In this document: positions 35,365 to 46,646 of the stretch, piece by piece | Position numbering within the stretch: position 1 is the stretch's first letter | How the letters are laid out: the number at the start of each line of letters is the position of its first letter | DNA from: Heracleum sosnowskyi | Taxonomy: Eukaryota; Streptophyta; Magnoliopsida; Apiales; Apiaceae | DNA length: 64,000 bases | Assembly: GCA_030848705.1 (NCBI GenBank) | Contig: CM061243.1 | Coordinates: forward strand, 124,751,659-124,815,658 | Direction: 5' to 3' | The notes under the pieces: generated by a model | Database searches by the model: none | Told to the model about the DNA's origin: nothing | What the model saw: only the letters and a program-made list of their open reading frames with translations | Program-made: the position numbers and the translations under genes

Positions 35365-36535
35365 TGTTAACGGAGGAATTTGGTATTAACAAAGTTTGAG
35401 GTTTATCGCCAGAATCAAGATCTATGACGGTGGTTCTTCGCCGGAAAGTCGTCAGAGTGTGGTGGTTGTGATGAATTGGGGGCTGAGATTGTAAGGGTTT
35501 CTTGGTGGTGGCTCGCTGAGCTCTTCGCTTCCAACCCCTTACAATGTACCTACGTACCCCGTATTTATAGGGGATCAAGCCCAACGTAGTTCTTGTAGAG
35601 AAAGTTACCTCCATGGGCTTGGTCTCTGATTTCCAAAGCCCATAAGAAGTCTTCCACCGCCTTCCATAATTAGACTCTGACTCGCTTTAGGAATGTCTGA
35701 CGATGAGGCCTAGTCACAAATGCCCAAGGCTCGTCTATGACGTCAGGACTTCACGAATAAGGAAACTTCCCCCGTCGAGGACTAGTCCCATCCGTTACCA
35801 GCTATTTCCTTAATTCATAGACGCATGTATAGCCATGACTTACCCCAAATGCCAGACGCATCCTTGTCCCCCGAATGAGAAGCACCCACCAGATTGCAGG
35901 ACAAGTGATCCCAAGCGTTTGGGTGCAAAGTGCAGGATTACTCCAAAGTTCCCCAATGAGGACGCGCCCATTGAGTACAGGAACAGAGCTCCCAAAGCAC
36001 ACACCAAGGTTCACCCCACATCCCCAATGAGGACGCGCCCATTGAATACAGGAGGAGGCCTTCAATCATCAGGCAAACCCCTGGAGGCCTTCAACCACGG
36101 ACATCCCTCCCTTAGGGCACATCCTAAGGGAGAATTCTTCAATATCTTGTTAGTATCAAGCCAAGGGAACCATCCTTCACCACCAAGTAGCTACTTTAAA
36201 CCAAGAGGACGCACCCTCAAGGGGTGGACGGCCTAAAGGAGCGCGCCCTTACCCCTATGAGGGCAAGCCCTAAGTCTTCTATATGCTAATCCCATGTCAA
36301 TTTAGCTATTATTCTCTGTCAAGTCATCCATTCATGTCAAGTTGTCGGTCTACATCAAGAGGACGCGTCCTCAAGGGTTGGACGACCAAAGTGGCGCGCC
36401 CTCTCCCCTATGAGGACGAGCCCTAAGCTTCCCTTGTACCAATTCAATCCCTAATCTCAACTTGGATATCCCCAATTGATTATTATTTGACCCGAATTTA
36501 CCCTAAAAACCCAATACCGAATTTTGGCTATAACA
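35365..36535 (-). repeat. Gypsy-type element 3' LTR (left)
   Basis: 1171 bp, TGTTAACGGAGG to GGCTATAACA on the plus strand. It contains the palindrome GGACGCGTCC at 36361. The 133-codon open frame inside it is repeated in the other LTR and is not a gene. Confidence 0.9.
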
Positions 36536-38674
36536 ACTACCCCCCAATTCCATGTGAAATCAGAGATGAAGCATGGAATTTTCAATCTTCAAAGTGCCAA
36601 AATTTCTTTGTAACCTTCTCTTCTTCAGGGCGTGCCTTTATGCTCTTTCCCTGCATAAATATTATATAGAGGGCACGCCCTTCAATTCTTCAACTTGTAA
36701 ACACCCAAAAAATCATTTATTTTTTATAACTCTAATCTTCATTATTTTAGAAAGGATCAACACTTACACATCCCACCTCTAAGCCTACATGAGCGAACCC
36801 GGCGTAGGAAACAAGAGGCATTATGCGCAAGTATAAACCTCTCTCACATACCACATCTTGTGACAAAGTATAATCTCCTAACAATGATGCGTAGATCAAC
36901 CCATTCTTTCGTATCTTCCGTAACACAAAAATTTTCATCCAAGAATGACTCTCCTTTGGGCGCGCCCTAGACTTTAGGCGCGGCCTCATTCAATAATTCC
37001 ATTAATAGACTAAGAACACAACAATATGCACATTAGAGATTCACCTTAGACCATCAACATTGTAGGGCGCACCCTGAGAGGGAGGTGCGACCATAGCTTA
37101 AGTTAGATCACTGGTCTTCAAGTAATAAAAACCCTTGGAGGCAGGGAGGACGCGTCATGACGATGAAGGTGATCTTTCCACCAGCAACACAATTGCTAAC
37201 ATAAAGGCAATTTCTTCAGCAACTGTCGTGTAACTCTACTCATATTGCTTGTTCATCTTCTCTTTCCAAAAATAAACCGGATTCTGTTTGTAAAATTCGT
37301 AATCTGAATTGCAGGCCTGTTTCTGAACTACTCCAGTTGGAATCTTGATTTTGGACCACTTTTAGATTGTATAAATTTCTGTTATTTTCGCATGGGCTAT
37401 AAGATCGTCCAATTCTGATGTCTAGAACTCAAGTTATGGCTCAAACAGTGATGTATGCGCGTGTATATCAATAAATCCGAATTTCCTTGTATTTTATGTC
37501 CAAATAACTCTAATTCCTTCCAAGTTTAGGAATTCTCTATTTCCCTTCCTACCAATCTTGTTATACTTGTATATTCTTCATATTGTCCCATGTCAAGGCA
37601 TACTTGGAAAAAACACATCAAACAGTGCTGATGGGATCTCATTCTTCGGAGGGCGCGCCCTAAATGGGCTAATATGTCTTCTTCTTTAATTTAACCAATA
37701 GAAAAGCAATTTGACAGGACATCTGTCTTTCAAGGAACAGTTGCAGAAAACACTTTTCAACCTTGTATGTATGAGGGTGCGCCCTGATGATAAGGCGCAT
37801 CCACAAGCTTCAACTTTTTCTTTAAGGCTTTGGGAGTATGTCTTCCATGCCACTGAGTTCACTTCTTCCATTTCAGGGAGAATCCATGCTTCTGTCTTCT
37901 TGACCCCTTGAAGATAATGAGGACGTGTCCTCTGAAAACGTGCCTCCTGATGATGAACAAGATATCACTTCTCTTCCCAAGTATCAGGGAAATTAATCTT
38001 CTGGGACTGATGTTGTTCCTGAAAAGCCTTTGGACGATGTTGCTAAAACAAGTGATACTACGGATGAAAACATCTCCACTTCTCTTGTTGATGACACTCA
38101 GGACGCGTCCTGAGGCTTGATATGACCTTTATTCCTTTTGCTAAGTCTTCTGAACATTATTGAGGTGCAGGTCCTCACTTCTAAGCCTTGTAAGTTGTAT
38201 TTGATTTGTCTGTGCTTTCGGTAACTCCATGGGATATGTTTCCCGGAATTATATTCTCTTGTTGCATTATCTTGCTTGTCATACTTGCATTTCAACTAGG
38301 AAGAGTTTCCTATTTTATCATCTAACTGAGGGCGCGTCGTCCTATAGGACGCGTCACCCTAGAGGGCACACCCTATATAAACAAACCATCCCGAAAGTTT
38401 TCAAAATTTCATCACCTCAACTAGAACTAGGGAAAGTGTATATGAACTACCCCCTAGACTAGGAGGTAATTAATTTACCTTGTAGGCTATTATTCAGTCA
38501 TTTCCCGTCTTCAATCAACTATTAGTAGAATGGTGAACCAAAGCATCACTTTGTTGAAACTACTCCATCAAGCGCTTACATGACTATTCTGGGGTCTCAC
38601 CCTCAAAAGTTTCATTAAAACTTTAGGGGGCACTCTCCGGTCACAAAATACTTCGAATCTTGACCCACGAAAGG

Positions 38675-38765
38675 GGCATCTCAATATGAGGCATCTCTGG
38701 AAGAGGCATCCTATGAAGGGCATCTCACTAAGAGGCATCTCCCAAGGAGGCATCCGTTGGAGGGG
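38675..38765. repeat. Short array of AGGCATC(T/C) units
   Basis: About six units of the type GAGGCATCTC / GGGCATCTC spaced 15-20 bp apart. The array is in the Gypsy-type interior. Confidence 0.7.
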
Positions 38766-39082
38766 AATATTAATCACTACTATCTTTTATATAATTTATC
38801 GTGTAGAAGGCCTTCACCAGACTAGCCTAGGGCCGCACCTCAGCGCCTTTATCCGGCGAAGGGGCACACAAAAGGCGTCAATTGTATCTTCAAACATCGT
38901 TTCATGAAGAAGCATCCCCGTAAGGATACTCTGTTATTCATAGGAAGGGTCGGGAGATGCATTATTACTACCCCCCAGTGTCGTGAGAGCGCGCCCTCTT
39001 GCGTAGGGCGGCCTATATGGACGAGGGCAATGTCGAAGTCCCTTCTAATCTTCTAATCCATTTGAAAATAGCATTCTTCTGT

Positions 39083-39750
39083 GGAGGGACTCACTCATGA
39101 CCTTGGGGCCACATCTTGCTGATCAGGGGGCGCATCCTAAGATCCATGGGGCCTCTACTCCAAATATTCTTCTTCTTGCTGCAACCTGTGGGATTGTACA
39201 ATCATGCTTAAAGTCGAAGCCTTGGCATATGAGGCTGATACACTTGTGGCGTGCCTTAAAGGGCATGTCTTCTATTATTGAGGATGTGACGACGCGTTCT
39301 CTGAAGATAAAAGTCTTGTCTTTTCGGAGGGGCTCACTCATGTCCATGGGGCCTCGACCTGTAGGTAGGGGGCACTCACTGTGGACCAGGGGGCCGCTCT
39401 CCTATGTCATCCATTGAATTATCACGTGAAGGGGCTCACTCATATCCATGGGGCCTCGACCTGTAATTAGGGGGCTCTCACTATGGAATACGGGGCCTCT
39501 GCTTCCAATAGCTTCCTTTCCTCTAAAATTCAAGTAATGAATTCTTCACGCGGAGGGGCTCGCTCATGTCCACGGGGCCTCAACCTATAATTCTTTCAAG
39601 AATCAGGGGGCGCACTATGTGAATCATGGGGCCGCTCTCCGATATTATCAATTGAGTTGTCACATGAGGGGGTTCACTCATGACCATGGGGCCTCAACCT
39701 GTAACCAGGGGGCACTCTCTTTGGATCACGGGGCCTTGCCTCCCTATTAC
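39083..39750. repeat. Tandem ~115-bp repeat in the Gypsy-type interior
   Basis: Units begin GGAGGGGCTCACTCATGTCC and continue ATGGGGCCTCGACCTGTA... then an AGGGGGC phrase and a second CGGGGCC phrase. Starts are near 39083, 39326, 39429, 39552 and 39667. The first is separated from the second by about 240 bp, the others by about 103-123 bp. Confidence 0.75.
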
Positions 39751-40651
39751 CTTCCTCTAAAAATCGTTGGAGTTCATGTTGAGCAGTAACTCTTTTTCCT
39801 GAGGGCACGTCACGGAGGAAGGACGCATCCTGAAAGACCAGGAAGCCGTACAAGTCAATCAGCTCTCCATGTACTCGTTGGAATTTGTCTGAACATAGGA
39901 GTAGTTTCGGAGTGCGCGCCATGAAGGAAGGACACACTTGAGAGACGACAAAGGGGCTCAAGTATTGGAGCTTGTCTGGTCATTTCTTCATTAGAATTGT
40001 TTGTAGACATTTCTCCATTGGACACGTCCTCGGGGAGAAACGATCCTTGGGACCTTAGACATGCTGAGAAGGCATCTTTGAAGTAGAGGACGCGTCCTTT
40101 CAGGTTGGGACGTATAGCTTGATAATTCTTGAGATATTCTTCAAAGTAGGAATTTTCCACCTGTCAAAAACTCAATAATCGAAAATTTCACAAAGTACCT
40201 AGAGGACGCGTCCTAGAGGCGTGGACGTGAGCAACCGCCGAATCATCATAGAAGTTATTGGAACCATCTGATCCTCGAGCATCATCCTTAGGGCACGCCC
40301 TAAGAGTTATTGGGGATTTTCCTTCATCTTCTTCCTGCAACAACTCAAGGAACAAAGAGCAAAACCAAAACTAGTTAGGTGTTACCTTGAGGGCGCGTCC
40401 AGAAGATGATGACGTGCTCCCGATAGTTGCGCCTTCTTTTTTGGATCTTGCTCGGAATCACCCCCAGTATACATGAAAACTGTCACCTTCAAGTATACAT
40501 GGAAATATCCTTCACCATCTTTGGATCTTCCTCCTTGCCGCCAGCATGAAGTAGTACCCATGGCCATCCTCCAAATCTTGGCAGACCTTCTTCTAAGAAC
40601 TTTCATCATGATGAGATATCTCTTCCTCCAAAGATTATGATCTTGATCAGC

Positions 40652-40672
40652 GCCCCTCCTTCTAGCGCCAAT
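40652..40672 (-). other. Gypsy-type primer-binding site
   Basis: The minus strand next to the right LTR reads TTGGCGCTAGAAGGAGGGGC. The TGGCGC start is typical of Ty3/gypsy primer-binding sites. The exact tRNA was not assigned. Confidence 0.65.
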
Positions 40673-40673
40673 T

Positions 40674-41844
40674 TGTTAACGGAGGAATTTGGTATTAACA
40701 AAGTTTGAGGTTTATCGCCGGAATCAAGATCTATGACGGTGGTTCTTCGCCGGAAAGTCGTCAGAGTGTGGTGGTTGTGATGAATTGGGGGCTGAGATTG
40801 TAAGGGTTTCTTGGTGGTGGCTCGCTGAGCTCTTCGCTTCCAACCCCTTACAATGTACCTACGTACCCCGTATTTATAGGGGATCAAGCCCAACGTAGTT
40901 CTTGGAGAGAAAGTTACCTCCATGGGCTTGGTCTCTGATTTCCAAAGCCCATAAGAAGTCTTCCACCGCCTTCCATAATTAGACTCTGACTCGCTTTAGG
41001 AATGTCTGACGATGAGGCCTAGTCACAAATGCCCAAGGCTCGTCTATGACGTCAGGACTTCACGAATAAGGAAACTTCCCCCGTCGAGGACTAGTCCCAT
41101 CCGTTACCAGCTATTTCCTTAATTCATAGACGCAGGTATAGCCATGACTTACCCTAAATGCCAGACGCATCCTTGTCCCCCGAATGAGAAGCACCCACCA
41201 GATTGCAGGACAAGTGATCCCAAGCGTTTGGGTGCAAAGTGCAGGATTACTCCAAAGTTCCCCAATGAGGACGCGCCCATTGAGTACAGGAACAGAGCTC
41301 CCAAAGCACACACCAAGGTTCACCCCACATCCCCAATGAGGACGCGCCCATTGAATACAGGAGGAGGCCTTCAATCATCAGGCAAACCCCTGGAGGCCTT
41401 CAACCACGGACATCCCTCCCTTAGGGCACATCCTAAGGGAGAATTCTTCAATATCTTGTTAGTATCAAGCCAAAGGAACCATCCTTCACCACCAAGTAGC
41501 TACTTTAAACCAAGAGGACGCGCCCTCAAGGGGTGGACGACCTAAAGGAGCGCGCCCTTACCCCTATGAGGGCAAGCCCTAAGTCTTCTATATGCTAATC
41601 CCATGTCAATTTAGCTGTTATTCTCTGTCAAGTCATCCATTCATGTCAAGTTGTCGGTCTACATCAAGAGGACGCGTCCTCAAGGGTTGGACGGCCAAAG
41701 TGGCGCGCCCTCTCCCCTATGAGGACGAGCCCTAAGCTTCCCTTGTACCAATTCAATCCCTAATCTCAACTTGGATATCCCCAATTGATTATTATTTGAC
41801 CCGAATTTACCCTAAAAACCCAATACCGAATTTTGGCTATAACA
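40674..41844 (-). repeat. Gypsy-type element 5' LTR (right)
   Basis: 1171 bp and about 99 percent identical to the left LTR. It is the 5' LTR because the primer-binding site abuts it on the minus strand. Confidence 0.9.
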
Positions 41845-41849
41845 GAAGC

Positions 41850-44800
41850 AAACAAAGGGAAATGAGGAAGTCTTGGTCTGAGTTATCCCATGTTGGCCAG
41901 AAGTAATTATACTGCTTGGTCCCTGAAAATGAAGGTGTTCATGCAAGCACACAAATTTTGGGAAGCTGTCGAACCAAGTGATCCTAAGGCAGCGATTGAA
42001 GGGAAATGGATAAGGTGGCTTTGGCCATGATTTATCAAGGCATACCGGAGGAGATGTTGTTGTCCATCGTAGATAAGAAAACGGCTAAGGAAGCCTGAGA
42101 GGCTCTGAAGACTATGTGTCTTGGAGCAGATCGAGTGAAGAAGGCCAGGGTACAGACCTTGAAAGCAGATTTTGAGTCATTAAATATGGGTGAAACGGAA
42201 CAACTTGATGATTTCTATCTGAAATTGAATGGAATTGTGTCAACCATTCGATCTCTGGGTGAAGAAATCGGAGAACCTTATGTGGTAAAAAAATTACTCC
42301 GGGCAGTCCCGTCAAAATTTTTACAGATTGCCTCGACAATTGAGCAATTTGGAAATTTAGAGACAATATCCGTCGAAGAAGCAATAGGGTCGTTGAAGGC
42401 TCATGAAGAATGATTGAAGGGGCAGAGTCAGATGGTTGGAGGGCAACTGATGTTGACACGGGAGGAGTGGTCGAAACGAGAAAGTGATGAGGGAAAAATT
42501 CTACTTACTAGAGATGAATGGCTGAAACGAACGAACAGAGGTGGTTCTGATGGAACTTCCAACATGAAAGGTCGAGGAGGAAGAGATAAAAGTAAGATAA
42601 AATGTTACAATTATAACGTTTTAGGGCACTACACAGCAGAGTGCAGAAAACCTCAGAGAATCAGGGAGCAAAAGCAAGAAGCGAATTTGGCAAAGATAGA
42701 AGATGAGGAACCAGCGTTGCTATTGGCAAAACATGAGAAGGAAGAAAGTAACATGCTTTTACAACATGAGAACAAGGTGATGCCAAAGCTTATTCTAGCT
42801 GGGGAGAAGAAAGAAGTGGAGTCTAATGTTTAGTATTTAGACAATGGTGCAAGCAACCACATGACTGGCCAAAGATCAAAATTTAAAGAACTGGATGAAG
42901 GGATCACGGGACAAGTTAAGTTTGGAGACGAATCAACTGTAAAGATTGAAGGAAAGGGCTCCATAAGCTATAAATGCAAAAACGGAGAAGATCAAATCTT
43001 TAACGAGGTATACTACATTCCAACTCTCTGTAATAATATTATAAGTTTGGGACAACTTACTGAGGAAGGGAACAAGGTGGAAATTAATGGTGAGTTTTTA
43101 CGAGTCTTTGAAAAATAATACAGATTATTGATGAAAGTCAAGCGAGCCTCTAACAGACTCTATAAACTAATCATTGAGACCTATAGTCCTACGTGTCTTT
43201 TCATTAAGTTGGAAGACTCATCTTGGTTATGGCACTCTCGCTTGGGACATGTTAATTTTCAAGCTCTTGCTTTGATGTATAATAATCAGATGGTTCGAGG
43301 TTTGCCAAGAATTGTTCAACCAAAGAGAATCTGTCACGGATGCTTGATGTCAAAACAGGCTAGAGGATCGTTTCCAGTCAAGGCTCAGTACAACGCGAAA
43401 CAGGTGTTGGAGTTAGTTCATGGGGATCTTTGTGGTCCTATACAACCAGAAACACCTGCAGGGAATAAGTATTTTGTCTTGCTCGTGGATGATTTCAGCC
43501 GTGTCATGTGGGTGTATCTGTTGAAAAATAAGGGTGAGGCATTTGATGCGTTTAAAAAGTTTCGAGCCAAAGTTGAAGATGGATCAAACAGGAAGGTTAA
43601 GGTGTTTAGAACTGACAGGGGTGGGGAGTTTGTATCAAAAGAATTCAACGGCTATTGTGAGGAGGCGGGAATAACTAGACACTACACAGCTCCCTACACG
43701 CCTCAACAAAATGGCGTAGTAGAGCGTCGAAACAGGACTGTTGTCGAGATGGCCAGGAGCTATCTAAAGAGAAGCAAGTTCCATCTGTTTTATGGGGAGA
43801 AGCAGTTAGGCATACAGTATATGTCCTGAATCGACTTCCCACACGAGCTCTGTCTGGTCAGACACCGTATAAGGCTTGGACTGAGGAGAAACCAAACATT
43901 GGGCACATAAGAATATTTGGGTGTTTGGTTCATATGAAGGTTCCTGGCATTCAAACGAAGAAGTTGGATGCTCGAAGTAAACATGTGATCAACTTGGGAA
44001 AAGAACCGGGTACTAAAGCATAACGACTATATGATCCAGAAGAAAACCGTGTGTACGTTAGTAGAGATGTCAAGTTTGAAGAGGATAAGTCCTGGAATTT
44101 TCAAGATGAAGACAAGAAAGGTCAAACAAATTCATTCTCAATTGTAAGCACGGACTCAACACCAGAAATTGGTTCAGACAGTTCGAGACATTCTCACGCA
44201 GAAGAATCAGATGAATTTCAGGCAATGACTCCACAACGTGCACACACATCTCATGTTGACTCCGATAATTATGATGACAGTAATGAACCAAGAAGGTTTA
44301 GACAAATTGAAGACATTTACAATGAAATAGAAGAAACCGAAGTGGAGGATGAGCTGCCATTTATGGGAGCAGAAGAACCTGCAAATTATAAATGTGCAGC
44401 TAAGGAGCGTGAATGGAGACTGGCTATGGATCGAGAGATTGAATCTATTGAGAAAAATGGCACCCGGAAGTTAACCGAGCTACCTTCAGGACATAAGGTT
44501 ATTGTTCTGAAGTGGGTGTACAAGCTCAAGAAGGATGCAAACGGAAATGTTGTGAAGCATAAGGCGAGATTGGTGGCAAAAGGGTATATCCAAGAACATG
44601 GAATTGACTTCAAGGAGGTATTTGCACCTGTCACACGACTTGAGAAAGTCAGACTACTACTGGCGTTGTCAGCAAAGAACAAATGGGAGGTACATCACAT
44701 GGACGTAAAGACTGCGTTTCTAAATGGGGAAATACTTGAAGATGTATATGTTGTTCAACCCGAAGGGTACAAAAGGAAGGTTGGGATCATTTAGTTTACA

Positions 44801-45916
44801 AGTTACTGAAAGCTTTGTATGGGCTTAGACAAGCCCCTCGTGCCTGTTACGCAAAACTTAATAACGGTCTTATAAATCTTGGTTTTGTGCGATGCCCGTA
44901 TGAACATGCTGTTTACACAAAGAAGATGGGAAGTGAGTGCTTGGTTGTTGGAGTATATGTAGATGATCTCCTAGTCACTGGTTCGAATGTTTCACTCATT
45001 GGGGAGTTTAAAAAACAGATGAATTCCAAATTCGAAATGAGCGACTTAGGGAAGTTATCCTACTACTTGGGAATTGAAGTTGAACATGGCAAAGGTTATA
45101 TAGAGCTAAAATAGACAGGATATGCTCCGAAGATTCTTGAGAAGGCAGGCATGGCCGGTTGTAAATCAACGAAATATCCGATGGATCCAAAGGAGTACAT
45201 AACGAAGGATAAAGATGGGAAGACTATAGATGAAACTTTGTACAAAAGCATGGTCGGGGGATTACGTTATCTTGTGCACACTAGGCCCGAAAGTAGCCTA
45301 TGCGGTGGGTGTAGTAAGCCGATATATGGAACGTCCTACAATGGTACATCAGAATGCTGTTAAGAGGATTTTACGTTATATAAAAGGTGTGTTACAATTT
45401 GGGTTGGTGTACACAGAGAAGGGTAGCAACAATGTTCTAACTGGGTACTCGGATAGTGATCTAGCTGGGAACCTTGATGATTGAAAGAGCACTGGAGGAA
45501 TGGTATTTTATTTGAATGATAGCCTTGTGATATGGGTATCCCAGAAGCAACGGTGCGTGGCTGTATCTTCGTGTGAAGCAGAATTTATGGCAGCAACTAC
45601 AACAGCTTGCCAAGGGATTTGGCTAAGAAATATGATAAACCAGGTATCAAATAAAGTTATAGGTCATGTGGTTATTTATGTCGATAACAAGTCAGCAATA
45701 GACTTAGCCAAGAACCCGGTATTTCATGGACGAAGTAAGCATATCGACATTCGATATCACTTCATTCGAGAATGTGTTGAGCGTGGTGAAATAGTGATAG
45801 AACATGTTTGTAGTGAGAGCCAACGAGCAGATGTTTTAACTACAGCACTGTCAACCATAAAGTTCGAAAGGATGCGCAGGTTATTGGGTGTCAAGAACCT
45901 CATCAAGCAAGTTTAA
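41850..45916 (+). pseudogene. Copia 1 gag-pol remnant
   Basis: Domains in order. Gag (about 41880-42413). A zinc knuckle near 42600-42660 with its second cysteine changed to tyrosine (CYNYNVLGHYTAEC). Protease YLDNGASNHMTG near 42837. The integrase zinc finger WHSRLGH...CHGCLMSKQA (43220-43370). The integrase core with HGDLCGP, TDRGGEF and NGVVERRN (about 43420-43740). Reverse transcriptase with KARLVAKGY, MDVKTAFLNG and the catalytic YVDDLL (44420-45000). RNase H with SSCEAEFMA and YVDNKSAI (45540-45916). Stops occur at about 42411, 42831, 43117, 44020, 45112 and 45482, with frameshifts near 43790, 44790 and 45250. The leader and gag start are separated by the 6.5-kb Gypsy-type insertion. 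It cannot make a functional polyprotein. Confidence 0.9.
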
Positions 45917-45930
45917 GATTACAGGGGAGA

Positions 45931-46220
45931 TTGTTGGCATTTAATCTGAAACTTGCATTTTGTTTACGTTAGCTGTTTTGATTTCTACGGCTGGGGACTT
46001 GGTCCAAAGTTAGTAGAGATTTTGTAGGGAGAAAATAAAACGTAGAGCAGTTGTAGGACAGTAGTTAAGCCCGTTAGCCCATGTTCCTTGTTTTTAGCTT
46101 CCATTTTCTATCCTTTAGTATCCTTATATTGTACTGCATTTCCATATATGAAAAGCAAGTCTTTGACGTGCAAGTTTACGTGTGTGTGTTTATTTACTTA
46201 GATTATCAAATCAAACAGTT

Positions 46221-46252
<32 letters not shown>

Positions 46253-46287
46253 GATACATAAGCAAGACGGTATTGTTCTAATACAAG
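45931..46287 (+). repeat. Copia 1 3' LTR
   Basis: 357 bp, preceded by a purine stretch ACAGGGGAGA. It is longer than the 5' LTR because its (TA)n run (about 46227-46252) has expanded. Confidence 0.85.
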
Positions 46288-46292
46288 AAACA

Positions 46293-46646
46293 TAATCGAT
46301 TATGCATTTTCCTATTATTTTTTTTATTATTTCTGGGTGCACCAATTATGGACAATGTATGGGCAAAAATTTAGAATGTATAACTGTGTTGGGATCATTA
46401 TAAGACCATCCCAGCAATTAGGTATTTAAGATGCTGATTGCAATTAATTAAAAAAGGAACAAACAAACCCGGGGACTTGATATTTGTGATCCTTAACCAT
46501 TTTCAGTTATTAATTATTACCAAACAACATGAGAGTGTTTATGCTGTCTTTTGTATATTTCGTGGGATGAACACCATCTATTTGCTCGTATAATCCTTCG
46601 ATTTTATTTTTTGAGTCTTGTCAAGTATTATATATATATATATATA
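46293..46646. other. Spacer between Copia 1 and the MULE
   Basis: No gene is seen. It ends in a (TA)n run immediately before the MULE terminus. Confidence 0.5.

Larger units (their letters stand above)
36536..40673 (-). other. Interior of the Gypsy-type element: repeats, no pol
   Basis: Contains no recognisable gag, protease, reverse transcriptase, RNase H or integrase in six frames. A minus-strand frame at 40382-40609 starts about 65 bp inside the primer-binding site and could be a gag remnant, but I see no gag motif. The interior is rich in palindromes of the form GGACGCGTCC and AGGGCGCGCCCT, and holds a tandem array at 39083-39750 and a short array at 38675-38765. Confidence 0.7.
35365..41844 (-). 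mobile_element. Coding-free Gypsy-type LTR element (LARD-like) nested in Copia 1
   Basis: Two 1171-bp LTRs flank a 4.1-kb interior, with an exact 5-bp target duplication GAAGC (35360-35364 and 41845-41849). Orientation is minus: next to the right LTR the minus strand reads TTGGCGCTAGAAGGAGGGGC, a TGGCGC-type primer-binding site as in many Ty3/gypsy elements, and next to the left LTR it reads GGAATTGGGGGGTAGT, a polypurine tract. No gag or pol domain was found in the interior, so it must be mobilised by a relative. LTRs differ at about nine positions (about 0.8 percent). Removing it restores Copia 1 sequence ATGAGTATGGAAGC|AAACAA. Confidence 0.85.
34974..46287 (+). mobile_element. Ty1/copia LTR retrotransposon 1 (decayed, interrupted)
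   Basis: LTRs at 34974-35314 and 45931-46287 flank a primer-binding site and a broken gag-pol in Ty1/copia order (integrase before reverse transcriptase). The target duplication AAACA (34969-34973 and 46288-46292) abuts TTGTTGG and ACAAG ends; AAACAT with a TG start fits equally well. The LTRs differ at roughly a dozen positions (about 3.6 percent) plus a TA-repeat length change, so this is the oldest LTR element here. A Gypsy-type element sits between its leader and gag. Confidence 0.9.

Noticed and set aside
35835..36236. 133-codon plus-strand frame, repeated at 41144-41545
   Set aside because: It lies in both LTRs of the Gypsy-type element, opposite to its orientation, with no recognisable protein content; it is open by composition.
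39097..39417. 106-codon frame in the Gypsy-type interior
   Set aside because: It is produced by the GC-richer tandem repeat and is on the strand opposite to the element; no domain.
42600..45916. Endogenous pararetrovirus (caulimovirus-like) origin for the reverse transcriptase
   Set aside because: Integrase lies upstream of reverse transcriptase and LTRs are present; this is Ty1/copia.
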